Source: Modestobacter marinus (GTDB taxonomy: Bacteria; Actinomycetota; Actinomycetes; Mycobacteriales; Geodermatophilaceae). From it: a DNA stretch of 64,000 bases. Of this stretch, positions 1 to 7,580 are shown in pieces. Under the pieces are notes generated by a model that saw nothing but the letters and a program-made list of their open reading frames with translations, was not told the origin of the DNA and did not search any database. Position 1 is the stretch's first letter, and each line of letters starts with the position of its first letter. Made by a program: the position numbers and the translations under genes. The DNA is taken from positions 1 to 64,000 of the forward strand of contig NZ_JAAMPA010000001.1 in the NCBI RefSeq assembly GCF_011758655.1. The letters run 5' to 3'.

Positions 1-246
1 CGCCGCGTTCTGTGCCGCGGTGCGGGCCTGGCCGACGTTGTTGGCCAGCGCCATCGTGCGGGCACCCTCCCGGGCCGCCGCCGACAGGGTCGCCTGCGCG
101 TTGAACGCCAGGCTGTACTCGACGATGCCGAGCAGCAGGACCAGCAGCACCGGCAGGACGAGCGCGAACTCGACGATCGCCGCGCCGCGTTCGGCCAGCA
201 GGCGCTGGCCGGCGCGGTGGCGTCGCCACGCGGTCGTACCGGACAC
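1..246 (-). CDS. TadE-like pilus assembly protein (3' end cut by window)
   Basis: The frame from a GTG at 246 runs off the left edge after 82 codons. After a short basic stretch it reads GAAIVEFALVLPVLLVLLLG and then EYSLAFNAQATLSAAAREGA, the hallmark of TadE/TadG pseudopilin-like proteins: a type IV prepilin-like hydrophobic helix with the conserved Glu, followed by the 'A.REGAR' segment. These proteins are inner-membrane minor pseudopilins of the Tad (Flp pilus) secretion machine. ACAGGAG lies about 8 nt before the GTG. The Flp pilin and prepilin peptidase genes follow on the same strand, which supports the assignment. TadE versus TadF/G cannot be separated from the N-terminus alone. Confidence 0.8.
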   Translation of the reverse strand, partial: MSGTTAWRRHRAGQRLLAERGAAIVEFALVLPVLLVLLLGIVEYSLAFNAQATLSAAAREGARTMALANNVGQARTAAQNAA

Positions 247-340
247 GGTCGTGCTCCTGTCGGGAGAAGGGGTGGGGCCGGGACAGCGGCGCGGTCAGCC
301 GACCGCGCCGCCGGTCCCCGCGAGGAGTGGATCGACGAGG

Positions 341-562
341 TCAGAAGACGACCGCGTTGAACATCGCCTCGATGCGGCCACGGAGGGCGATGATCACCCC
401 GATGAGGGCGACCGCGATGAGCCCGACGAGCAGGGCGTACTCGACGGCGGAGGCGCCGGTCTCCTCCTCCTTGAGCGCCTTGAGCCGGCCGGCGACGCGG
501 TCGGTCGCGCGGTCGGCGGTGAGGTAGGACAGCGTGCACAGCGTCTGGAACAGGTGGGCCAC
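341..562 (-). CDS. Flp family type IVb pilin
   Basis: A 73-residue protein with the class IVb (Flp) pilin layout: a charged leader of about 35 residues, then EETGASAVEYALLVGLIAVA, where the processing site is followed by the conserved Glu and Tyr of a single hydrophobic helix, and a short tail ending in F. It is the major subunit of the Tad adhesive pilus, inserted in the membrane and processed by a TadV-type peptidase. It lies between the TadE-like gene and the prepilin peptidase gene on the same strand. The leader is longer than in classic Flp pilins, which is usual in actinobacteria. Confidence 0.88.
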   Translation of the reverse strand: MAHLFQTLCTLSYLTADRATDRVAGRLKALKEEETGASAVEYALLVGLIAVALIGVIIALRGRIEAMFNAVVF

Positions 563-768
563 AGTGATCTCCAGGGGCTCGACCGTCGCCTGCTCGGGTC
601 AGGTGACCCGGACGCGGTCGTCATGGAGCACTTCGGACGTCCGCAACGGGAACCACAGCCGGTAGCGGGACCGCTCACCCCGAAGGGGGACGGCGCCGGG
701 GGGACGCCCGATCGGGGGCGCCCGGCGTCACCCGCCGCTGTCGGTCAGGACAGCGGCGACCCGACCGG

Positions 769-1467
769 TCACGGCAGGAGCAGGACCCAGTCCCCGGCCA
801 GCAGCGCGGCGGCGAGGGCCCCGCCGAGCAGCGCCGGCCCGAACGGCAGACCGGTCCGCCGGTCCACCCGCCGGGCGGCGAGCAGCGTCAGCCCGACCAC
901 GGCCTGCAGCAGGAAGCCGAGGAAGAACCCGGCCACCACGACGGGCCAGCCGAGCCAGCCCAGGTACAGGCCGAGCAGCCCGGCCAGCTTCACGTCGCCC
1001 ATCCCGAGGCCGCTCGGGGAGATCAGCGCCATCGCCAGCAGCACCGCGAAGGCGGCTCCCCCGGCCAGCACCGCCCGCCCCAGGCCCGCCGCGTCGCCGT
1101 CCACCCCGGCGGCGACGGCCAGCAGGGCGAGGCCGCCGAGCAGCCCGGGCAGCAGCACCCGGTTGGGCAGCAGCTGCTCGCGCAGGTCGACGACGGTGAG
1201 CAGCAGGCCGACGGCGACGAACCACAGCCACGCGGGGAGCTGCGCCGTCCAGCCGAACCGGAGGGTGACCGCGGCCGCGCAGAGCGCCCCGGTCAGTTCC
1301 GGCCACGGGGCCCCGATCGCGCGGGCCCGCCGGTCGATGCGGACCGCGACCGCGCCCTCGCCGGCGCCCGCGCGTCGGGGGGCGACCAGCGCCAGCGAGT
1401 CGACGACCCGGCCGGCGAGGACCCCGCCGGCCCCGGCGACGACGACGGCGAGCAGGGCGCCGCTCAC
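769..1467 (-). CDS. A24 family prepilin peptidase (TadV-like)
   Basis: A polytopic membrane aspartyl protease with both catalytic Asp motifs: VDLREQLLPNR in the middle, and GMGDVKLAGLLG about 85 residues later. It would cleave the leader of the Flp pilin encoded just downstream. I chose the GTG at 1467 because the product then starts directly with the first membrane helix (SGALLAVVVAGAGGVLAG). An in-frame GTG at 1524 would add 19 polar, Pro-rich residues and has no clear ribosome site. No N-terminal methyltransferase domain is present, so this is the short peptidase-only form. Confidence 0.85.
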   Translation of the reverse strand: MSGALLAVVVAGAGGVLAGRVVDSLALVAPRRAGAGEGAVAVRIDRRARAIGAPWPELTGALCAAAVTLRFGWTAQLPAWLWFVAVGLLLTVVDLREQLLPNRVLLPGLLGGLALLAVAAGVDGDAAGLGRAVLAGGAAFAVLLAMALISPSGLGMGDVKLAGLLGLYLGWLGWPVVVAGFFLGFLLQAVVGLTLLAARRVDRRTGLPFGPALLGGALAAALLAGDWVLLLP

Positions 1468-1551
1468 GTCAGGGAGGGCCGGGTCGGGGGCAGCACGCCG
1501 CACAGGGTGACACGCGCACGCCACTCCCCCGGGCAGGCGCGAGGCGGTCGG

Positions 1552-2151
1552 CTACCTGCGCCCGCGCCTCGCTGCCGTGACCAGCCACCGGTCCTCGGCG
1601 TCGTCGACCTCGGTGACGCGCCATCCGGTGCGGCTGAGCAGCTCCCGGATCCGCGGCTCGCTGCGCACGTCGTCGGGGGTGAGCTCCCGGCCGTGCCGCC
1701 GGGCCAGCGCGGCCCGCCCGACCGGGTGGAACAGCCCCAGCCGGGCGCCGTCGGCGGCCACCCGGGCCAGCTCGCGCAGACCGTCCTCGGGATCGGGCAG
1801 GTGGGAGACCAGACCGGAGGCGAAGAGGACGTCGTACGACCGGTCCGCGAACGGCAGCCGGGTGACGTCGCCGCGGACCAGGTGTGCGAGCTCCCCGCGT
1901 CCCCGTCGCCGCGCCTCGGTGAGCATCTCCGCGGTCAGGTCCAGGCCGACGAGCAGGCCGGCCGGTCCGGTGGCGGCACGCAGCACCGGCAGGGCCCGCC
2001 CGGTGCCGCAGGCGGCGTCGAGGACGGCGTCCCCGGCGCGCACCCCCAGCTCGGCGACGGCCCGCTCGAACCGGGGCCCGTCGTCGGGGAACCTCTCCTC
2101 CCAGGTGGCGGCCCGGGAGGAGAAGAACGTCTGGGTGTCGCTGCCGGTCAG
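1552..2151 (-). CDS. class I SAM-dependent methyltransferase
   Basis: Rossmann-fold methyltransferase with motif [11 protein letters not shown], the acidic end of strand 2 (VGLDLT), motif '[20 protein letters not shown]' and a C-terminal HPVGR segment, as in Methyltransf_11/25 enzymes. The substrate is unknown. The first ATG/GTG/TTG in frame (GTG at 2043) would leave only about 6 residues before motif I, whereas these enzymes usually have 35-45. Extending the frame upstream gives a normal N-terminus ([20 protein letters not shown]) beginning at a CTG at 2151. That CTG has a perfect GGAGG 7 nt upstream and overlaps the TGA of the preceding gene as CTGA. I therefore annotate a CTG start, giving 199 residues. 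Confidence 0.82.
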   Translation of the reverse strand: MTGSDTQTFFSSRAATWEERFPDDGPRFERAVAELGVRAGDAVLDAACGTGRALPVLRAATGPAGLLVGLDLTAEMLTEARRRGRGELAHLVRGDVTRLPFADRSYDVLFASGLVSHLPDPEDGLRELARVAADGARLGLFHPVGRAALARRHGRELTPDDVRSEPRIRELLSRTGWRVTEVDDAEDRWLVTAARRGRR

Positions 2152-3968
2152 TCGGTCGCCTCCGTGTCAGTGGGGGCGGTGTCGCAGGACTCGGCGGCGA
2201 GGGTGGTCAGCTCCTCGGCCAGCGCAGCCGCGTCGGCCGAGCCCAGGACGACGGTGAGGTGCTCCCCCGTCGCGGGCCGGAGCAGCGAGACCGCTCCGAG
2301 CGCCTCGGCCAGCTGCCGCACCGGCTCCTCCTGGCTCTCCAGGTGCTCGATCGCCGAGTGGTCGACGTCGGCGCTGCTGACCGTGCCGAGCGTGAGACCG
2401 GCGTCGGTGAGGACCCGGGTCACCGCCTCGACCAGCACCGGGTCACCGGTGCCGTCGACCACGTCGACGACGACCGGCTCGGCCGGCGAGAACTGGACGC
2501 CGCACAGGACCGGCCCGGAGCTCGGCTCCGGTTCCGGGGCGGGCGCAGGCTCCGGGGCCGGCACAGGCTCGGGAGCCGGGGCGGGCACGGGCTCCGGCGC
2601 GGGCACGGGCTCCGGCTCCGGCGCCGGGGCGGGCTCCGGCTCCGGCGCGGGCGCCGGGGCGGGCTCCGGCTCCGGCGCGGGCGCCGGGGCGGGCTCCGGT
2701 GCCGGCGCGGGCTCCGGCGCAGGTACGGGCTCCGGCTCAGGAGCCGGGGCGGGCAGGGGCTCCGGCTCGGGAGCCGGGGCGGGCACGGGCTCCGGCTCGG
2801 GAGCCGGGGCGGGCACGGGCTCCGGCTCCGGCGCGGGAGCCGGGGCGGGCTCAGGAACCGGGGCGGGCTCGGCCGGCGGTTCCGGCGCGGCCGGCGGGGC
2901 CGGCTCGGCCGGCGGTTCCGGCGCGGCCAGGAGCGGCGGGGGCTCGACCGAGTCGACCGGCGGCTCGACCGCCGGCGGCGGGTCGACGGCGGGCGGCGGG
3001 TCCAGGGCCGGCGGCGGGGCGGGCGCGGCCGGGGGCACGGTCGGCGCCGGCCCGTCCGGGGTGGGCACCGGTTCCGGCGCCGTCCCGGCGTAGGTGGCGG
3101 ACAGCTCCAGCACCGTCGCGACGTAGCTGTCGGAGTGGTTGTAGGCGAAGACGGCCTCCGCCTGGCCCTCCGGCGTGGACAGGTCTCCCCCGGCAGCGCA
3201 GAGGTACCTGCCGGTGGCGACGGCGGCGTCGTTGATGTTGAAGGGGTCGCGGCGCCCGTCGCCGTTGCCGTCGCTGTCGTACATCGCCCACGTGGTCGGG
3301 ATGAACTGCATGGGCCCGACGGCGCGGTCGTAGACGGTGTCGCCGTCCAGCAGGCCGTCGTCGGAGTCCAGGATCAGGGCGGTGTTGTTGGTGCCGTCGA
3401 GCGGGATGCCGATGATCGGCGGGCTCGACAGCCCGTCGGTGTGCAGGACGGCGCCGGCGAAACGCCCGTGGTTGGACTCGACCCGGCCGATGGCGGCGAT
3501 CAGCGTCCAGCTGATGCCGCAGTCGGCGGAGAGCGCGGCGGCGTTCTGGTAGGCCACCAGGGCGGTCGACGGGATGCCACTGGCGGCCAGCGGCGAGGGC
3601 TCGCCGGTCGGGGCTGCGGCGGCCTCCGGGGCGCTGCCGGGATCGGCGGCGGGGTCGGCGGCGGGGTCGGCGGTGGTCCCGAGCGCCACGGTCTGGAGCA
3701 GCGGTTCGAGCGACGGTTCCAGCGGTGGTTCCAGCGTGGACACGGACTCGTCCCGCGGACCGGACGGCGGGCGGGGCACGAGCGCGTCCGCCTCCACGGC
3801 CGTCAGGCGCGGGGACTGCGACGGTGCCGGCGCCACCCCTGGTGCGGCGCTGGCCGCGGGGAGGAAGGCGACCAGTGCGGTGGTGATGCCCGCGCTGGCG
3901 ACGATGCCGGGCGCACGCACCCGGGTCGCCCTGGTCGTCGTGCGCCGTCCGCGGCGGGCCCGGCTCAT
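2148..3968 (-). CDS. secreted lytic transglycosylase with Pro/Glu/Ala repeat and LytR_C-like C-terminus
   Basis: 606 residues. An Arg-rich N-terminus and hydrophobic stretch (about 20-43) form a signal peptide or anchor. Residues about 133-290 are an SLT/MltB-like transglycosylase domain: catalytic Glu in RVESNHG (about 164), [12 protein letters not shown], then [21 protein letters not shown] long low-complexity tract of [13 protein letters not shown] repeats follows (about 350-490). The last ~100 residues ([37 protein letters not shown]) resemble the LytR C-terminal domain. The protein probably cuts or tethers peptidoglycan in the envelope, with the repeat as a wall-spanning spacer. The domain combination is unusual. 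The methyltransferase gene overlaps its stop codon. Confidence 0.85.
   Translation of the reverse strand: MSRARRGRRTTTRATRVRAPGIVASAGITTALVAFLPAASAAPGVAPAPSQSPRLTAVEADALVPRPPSGPRDESVSTLEPPLEPSLEPLLQTVALGTTADPAADPAADPGSAPEAAAAPTGEPSPLAASGIPSTALVAYQNAAALSADCGISWTLIAAIGRVESNHGRFAGAVLHTDGLSSPPIIGIPLDGTNNTALILDSDDGLLDGDTVYDRAVGPMQFIPTTWAMYDSDGNGDGRRDPFNINDAAVATGRYLCAAGGDLSTPEGQAEAVFAYNHSDSYVATVLELSATYAGTAPEPVPTPDGPAPTVPPAAPAPPPALDPPPAVDPPPAVEPPVDSVEPPPLLAAPEPPAEPAPPAAPEPPAEPAPVPEPAPAPAPEPEPVPAPAPEPEPVPAPAPEPEPLPAPAPEPEPVPAPEPAPAPEPAPAPAPEPEPAPAPAPEPEPAPAPEPEPVPAPEPVPAPAPEPVPAPEPAPAPEPEPSSGPVLCGVQFSPAEPVVVDVVDGTGDPVLVEAVTRVLTDAGLTLGTVSSADVDHSAIEHLESQEEPVRQLAEALGAVSLLRPATGEHLTVVLGSADAAALAEELTTLAAESCDTAPTDTEATD
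2520..2880 (-). repeat. in-frame coding minisatellite (Pro-Ala-Glu repeats)
   Basis: On the minus strand, imperfect units of about 12-36 bp built from GAGCCCGTGCCCGCCCCGGC-like words repeat through about 360 bp and encode [13 protein letters not shown] runs. All units are multiples of 3, so copy-number changes keep the frame of the transglycosylase gene. Confidence 0.85.
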
Positions 3969-4242
3969 CAGCCGTGGACCAGCACGTGCTCGAGTGGCAT
4001 GAGGTCAGGCACCAGTTCCCCCTGTGGCCGTCAACCTGCTGCGCCCGGGCCCGCATCGAGTGATGGCCGGCCTCCGGACGAGGACGACCGTAAACCGGCC
4101 GCCCCTCCAGCGCCATGCCCTTCCGGTGAACTCCCGGCAGCCAGTCGTGGTCTTCGCCCACCCCGGTGCGGGCGAGGAGTCAACGTGCCGGAAACACGCA
4201 GCCGCTAGCGTCCCGGCCTCCGGGTCGACAGGAGGGCAGCGG

Positions 4243-4935
4243 ATGTCGCGGCAGCGCCCTCCCGCGCCCTGGGTCGCCGCGCTGGCCAGCGCCCGGGACA
4301 CGCCCTCGCAGTCGCTGGTGCTGGCGGAGCTGCGGGCGGCCATCCTGTCCGGCCGGGTCCGACCCGGCGCAGCGATCCCGGTGGACGACGTCGCCGCCCG
4401 GTTCTCGCTGAGCCGGATCCCGGTCCGGGAGGCGCTCAAGACGCTGGTGGCCGAGGGGCTGGTGGAGCACGAGGTCCGCGGCGCCTACGTCGTCGCCCGC
4501 CTGAGCCGGGCCGAGCTCGCCGAGCTCTACGTCGTCCGGGCCTCGCTGGAGGCCGCCGCCCAGGCCGCTGCGGTGCCGCGCGCGACCCCGCAGGACGTCG
4601 CCGTCGCCGCGGCGGCACTGCGGGAGCTGGAGGCGGCGACCGCTGCGGGCGGGGCCGACGACCACCACCGCTGGAGCCGGCGCTTCCACCTGGCGCTGAT
4701 CGGGCCGTGCCAGATGCACCGGCTGCTGCAGATGTTCGAGCGCGCCTGGAACGTCACCGAGCCGGGGCGGCCCATGTCCCACGCGTCGGCCGCCGCCACG
4801 GAGGCGCTGGCCGCCGACCACGTCGCCATGCTCGACGCGTTCGCCGCCGGGGACGCCGCGGCCCTGACCACGGTGACCGGCGCGCACTACGCCCGGCTGC
4901 AGGAGATCGTCGCCGGCATCCCGGCCGACAGCTGA
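4243..4935 (+). CDS. GntR family regulator, FCD type
   Basis: A 230-residue regulator. The N-terminal winged helix (about 20-90) holds the GntR pattern: LRAAILSGRVRPGAAIPVDD, then FSLSRIPVREALKTLVAEGLVE. A C-terminal all-helical FCD ligand domain follows (ELYVVRASLEAAAA..., with metal-binding-type His and Asp residues around DDHHRWSRRFH and ADH). I chose the ATG at 4243 because GGAGGG lies 6-12 nt upstream; longer in-frame starts lack a site. It sits immediately upstream of the NCS1 permease and racemase genes on the same strand and probably controls them in response to a carboxylate or purine/hydantoin breakdown product. Confidence 0.88.
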   Translation: MSRQRPPAPWVAALASARDTPSQSLVLAELRAAILSGRVRPGAAIPVDDVAARFSLSRIPVREALKTLVAEGLVEHEVRGAYVVARLSRAELAELYVVRASLEAAAQAAAVPRATPQDVAVAAAALRELEAATAAGGADDHHRWSRRFHLALIGPCQMHRLLQMFERAWNVTEPGRPMSHASAAATEALAADHVAMLDAFAAGDAAALTTVTGAHYARLQEIVAGIPADS

Positions 4936-5094
4936 GCCGCTGCGGATATACCCGCGCGGACATCCGGGGGCAACACCGGCTCCCTAGCGTTCGCGCCGTC
5001 GCTCCCGGACGGCCGCTCCCCCGCCACTCCTGGGACACCGACGAGCTCGTGACCCGCCGCTGCCCGCACCAGCCGACGATCCGCAGGAGCCCCC

Positions 5095-6642
5095 ATGACC
5101 ACCACGTCCCCCGAGCCGGTGGCGCTCGCGACCGACGTCCCCGCCCCGCTCGGGACGGCGCCCTCGGCCGCCGCACCCGGCGGCGCCCTGATCGGCGCCG
5201 ACCACGACCCCCGGCTCACCAACGCGGACCTCGCGCCGCTGCGCCAGCAGCGCTGGGGCTCCTACAACATCTTCGCGTTCTGGATGTCCGACGTGCACAG
5301 CGTCGGCGGGTACGTCACCGCCGGCAGCCTCTTCGCCCTGGGCATCGCAGCCTGGCAGGTGCTCATCGCACTGGTCGTCGGGATCGTGATCGTGCAGGTG
5401 TTCGTCAACCTGGTGGCCAAGCCCAGCCAGCAGACCGGCGTCCCGTACCCGGTGATCAACCGCGCCGTCTTCGGCGTCAAGGGCGCCAACATCCCGGCGA
5501 TCATCCGCGGCCTGATCGCGGTCGCCTGGTACGGCGTGCAGACCTTCCTGGCCGCGAGCAGCCTGAACATCATCTGGCTGAAGTTCGTCCCCGGCGCGGA
5601 GGCGCTGCTCGAGCCGTCGTTCCTGGGGCTGGCCGCGCTGGGCTGGATCTCCTTCGCCGTGCTGTGGGTGGCGCAGGCGGCGCTGTTCTGGCGGGGCATG
5701 GAGACGATCCGGCGGTTCATCGACGTCGCCGGCCCGGCCGTCTACGTCGTCATGATCATCCTGGCGGGCTACCTGGTCTCGGAGGCCGGCTGGTCGAACA
5801 TCGACCTGAGCCTGCACACCGGCCCGACGCTGAGCGGCTGGGCGACGGTCTCCACGATGCTCGGCGCGATCGCGCTGGTGGTCTCCTACTTCTCCGGCCC
5901 GATGCTGAACTTCGGTGACTTCGCCCGGTACGGCAAGAGCTTCGCCGCGGTGAAGCGCGGCAACCTGCTCGGCCTGCCGCTGAACTTCCTGTTCTTCTCC
6001 CTGCTCACCGTGGTCTGCGCCTCGGCGACCGTGCCGGTGTTCGGTGAGCTGATCACCGACCCGATCGCCACCGTGGAGGCCATCGACTCCACGTTCGCCA
6101 TCCTGCTCGGCGGGCTGACCTTCGTGATCGCGACGGTCGGCATCAACATCGTCGCCAACTTCATCGCCCCGGCGTTCGACTTCTCCAACGTGGCGCCGCA
6201 GAAGATCAGCTGGCGCGCCGGCGGGATGATCGCCGCCGTCGGGTCGGTGCTGCTCACCCCGTGGAACTGGTACGACAGCGCCGAGGGCATCCGGTTCAGC
6301 CTCGGCATCCTGGGCAGCCTGATCGGCCCGCTGTTCGGCATCCTGATCGCCGGCTACTACCTGGCCAGCAGGCAGCGGGTCGCGGTCGACGACATGTACT
6401 CGATGTCCCCGACCGGCCGGTACTGGTTCCGCGGCGGCTACAACCCGAACGCCGTCCTCGCCGTGGTCTTCGCGGGCGTCCCGACGATCCTGCTGAGCCT
6501 GTTCACCGGGGTGGGCGACTACGGCTGGTTCATCGGCTGCGGCCTCGGGTTCGTGCTCTTCGCCGGGCTGGAGCGGGTGCGGCCGATGATGCCGCAGCTG
6601 GACCCGGCCGAGGCCGGCGTCTCCGACGGAACGCGCGCCTGA
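5095..6642 (+). CDS. NCS1 family nucleobase/hydantoin/allantoin permease
   Basis: 515 residues with about 12 membrane helices and the NCS1 N-terminal signature (LTNADLAPLRQQRWGSYNIF, FWMSDVHSVGGY). It also has the TM3-4 region GVPYPVINRAVFGVKGANIP and helix 6 'MLNFGDFARYGKSFAAVKRG', typical of Mhp1/PucI-type transporters. Such proteins import nucleobases, allantoin or hydantoins by cation symport (Na+ for Mhp1). The gene lies between a GntR regulator and a racemase of the hydantoin/allantoin racemase family, which favours a hydantoin- or allantoin-like substrate over cytosine. No hydantoinase or carbamoylase is in the window. The N-terminus carries about 35 extra Ala/Pro-rich residues. Confidence 0.88.
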   Translation: MTTTSPEPVALATDVPAPLGTAPSAAAPGGALIGADHDPRLTNADLAPLRQQRWGSYNIFAFWMSDVHSVGGYVTAGSLFALGIAAWQVLIALVVGIVIVQVFVNLVAKPSQQTGVPYPVINRAVFGVKGANIPAIIRGLIAVAWYGVQTFLAASSLNIIWLKFVPGAEALLEPSFLGLAALGWISFAVLWVAQAALFWRGMETIRRFIDVAGPAVYVVMIILAGYLVSEAGWSNIDLSLHTGPTLSGWATVSTMLGAIALVVSYFSGPMLNFGDFARYGKSFAAVKRGNLLGLPLNFLFFSLLTVVCASATVPVFGELITDPIATVEAIDSTFAILLGGLTFVIATVGINIVANFIAPAFDFSNVAPQKISWRAGGMIAAVGSVLLTPWNWYDSAEGIRFSLGILGSLIGPLFGILIAGYYLASRQRVAVDDMYSMSPTGRYWFRGGYNPNAVLAVVFAGVPTILLSLFTGVGDYGWFIGCGLGFVLFAGLERVRPMMPQLDPAEAGVSDGTRA

Positions 6643-6728
6643 CCAAGGACCCCCTCCCCCCCACCCCTCGCAAGCTCGGGGCGGGCCCCTGAGAGGGGGC
6701 CGACCGACCAGCTGAACGGGAGAAGATC

Positions 6729-7478
6729 TTGCTGATCCAGGTCGTCAACCCGAACACCACCGCGTCGATGACCGACCTGATCGGGCGCAGTGCCCGGGCC
6801 GCCGCCGGCCCGGGCACCGCGGTCGTCGCGGTGCACCCAGAGATGGGGCCGGCCTCCATCGAGAGCCACTACGACGAGGCGCTCGCCGTGCCCGGGCTGC
6901 TCGCCCAGATCGCGGTCGGCGAGGCCGCCGGCGCCGCCGGGCACGTGGTCGCCTGCTTCGGCGACCCCGGGCTGGACGCCGCACGGGAGGTCGCGACCGG
7001 CCCCGTCATCGGCATCGCCGAGGCCGGCATGCGGACGGCGACGTACCTGGGGCGGACCTTCGGGGTGGTGACGACGCTGCGGCGGACCACCGGCCGGGCC
7101 TGGGAGCTGGCTGCCCGGTACGGGGTGCGCGAGCAGTGCCGCACCGTGCGGGCGGTGGAGATCGCCGTCCTGGCGCTGGAGACCGATCCGGCGGCGCGCT
7201 CGCGGATCGCCGCCGAGTGCGCCGACGTCGTGGCGACCGAGGGCGTCGACGCGATCGTGCTGGGGTGCGCGGGCATGGCCGACCTCGCCGCGGAGCTCAC
7301 CGTGCGGATCGGGGTGCCGGTGATCGACGGGGTGGCGGCGGCGGTCACCACCGTCGAGGGGCTGGTGCGGCTGGGGCTGCGCACCGGCAAGCGCGGGGAG
7401 TACGCGCCGCCCCCGCCGAAGCGCTACTCCGGTGCGCTGTCGGAGTTCGGCGTCCCGGAGGCCGTGCCCGTGCACTGA
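6729..7478 (+). CDS. Asp/Glu/hydantoin racemase family protein
   Basis: 249 residues starting at TTG (6729), with a GGGAGAAG ribosome site 5-12 nt upstream. The N-terminus (IQVVNPNTTASMT) and the two catalytic cysteines, C76 in ACFGDPGLD and C180 in LGCAGM, match the hydantoin/allantoin racemase branch of the Asp/Glu racemase superfamily. The enzyme would epimerise a 5-substituted hydantoin or allantoin brought in by the upstream NCS1 permease. Both Cys are present, so it should be active. Maleate isomerase-like activity cannot be excluded, but the neighbouring permease argues for the hydantoin/allantoin role. Confidence 0.87.
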   Translation: MLIQVVNPNTTASMTDLIGRSARAAAGPGTAVVAVHPEMGPASIESHYDEALAVPGLLAQIAVGEAAGAAGHVVACFGDPGLDAAREVATGPVIGIAEAGMRTATYLGRTFGVVTTLRRTTGRAWELAARYGVREQCRTVRAVEIAVLALETDPAARSRIAAECADVVATEGVDAIVLGCAGMADLAAELTVRIGVPVIDGVAAAVTTVEGLVRLGLRTGKRGEYAPPPPKRYSGALSEFGVPEAVPVH

Positions 7479-7580
7479 CGCCGTCCCCTTGCGCCGCCCG
7501 GCCCGCTCCCGCTCCCTCTGGGACACTGCTCGACGGAGTCCCTGGCACGTCCAGCACCGGGGCGGGCGAGAGAGAAGGCC

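Noticed and set aside
20-1510. Long plus-strand open frame over the pilus genes
   Set aside because: It is antisense to TadE, Flp and the prepilin peptidase, low-complexity Arg/Pro/Ser-rich, and lacks any domain; a high-GC shadow frame.
3969-4242. Possible c-di-AMP (ydaO-type) or other riboswitch upstream of the transglycosylase gene
   Set aside because: The gap contains GC-rich stem-like sequence on the minus strand, and cell-wall hydrolases are often riboswitch-controlled. I could not line up the conserved ydaO core (GAACCCG..AGCTAACCTCG-like), so I do not call it.
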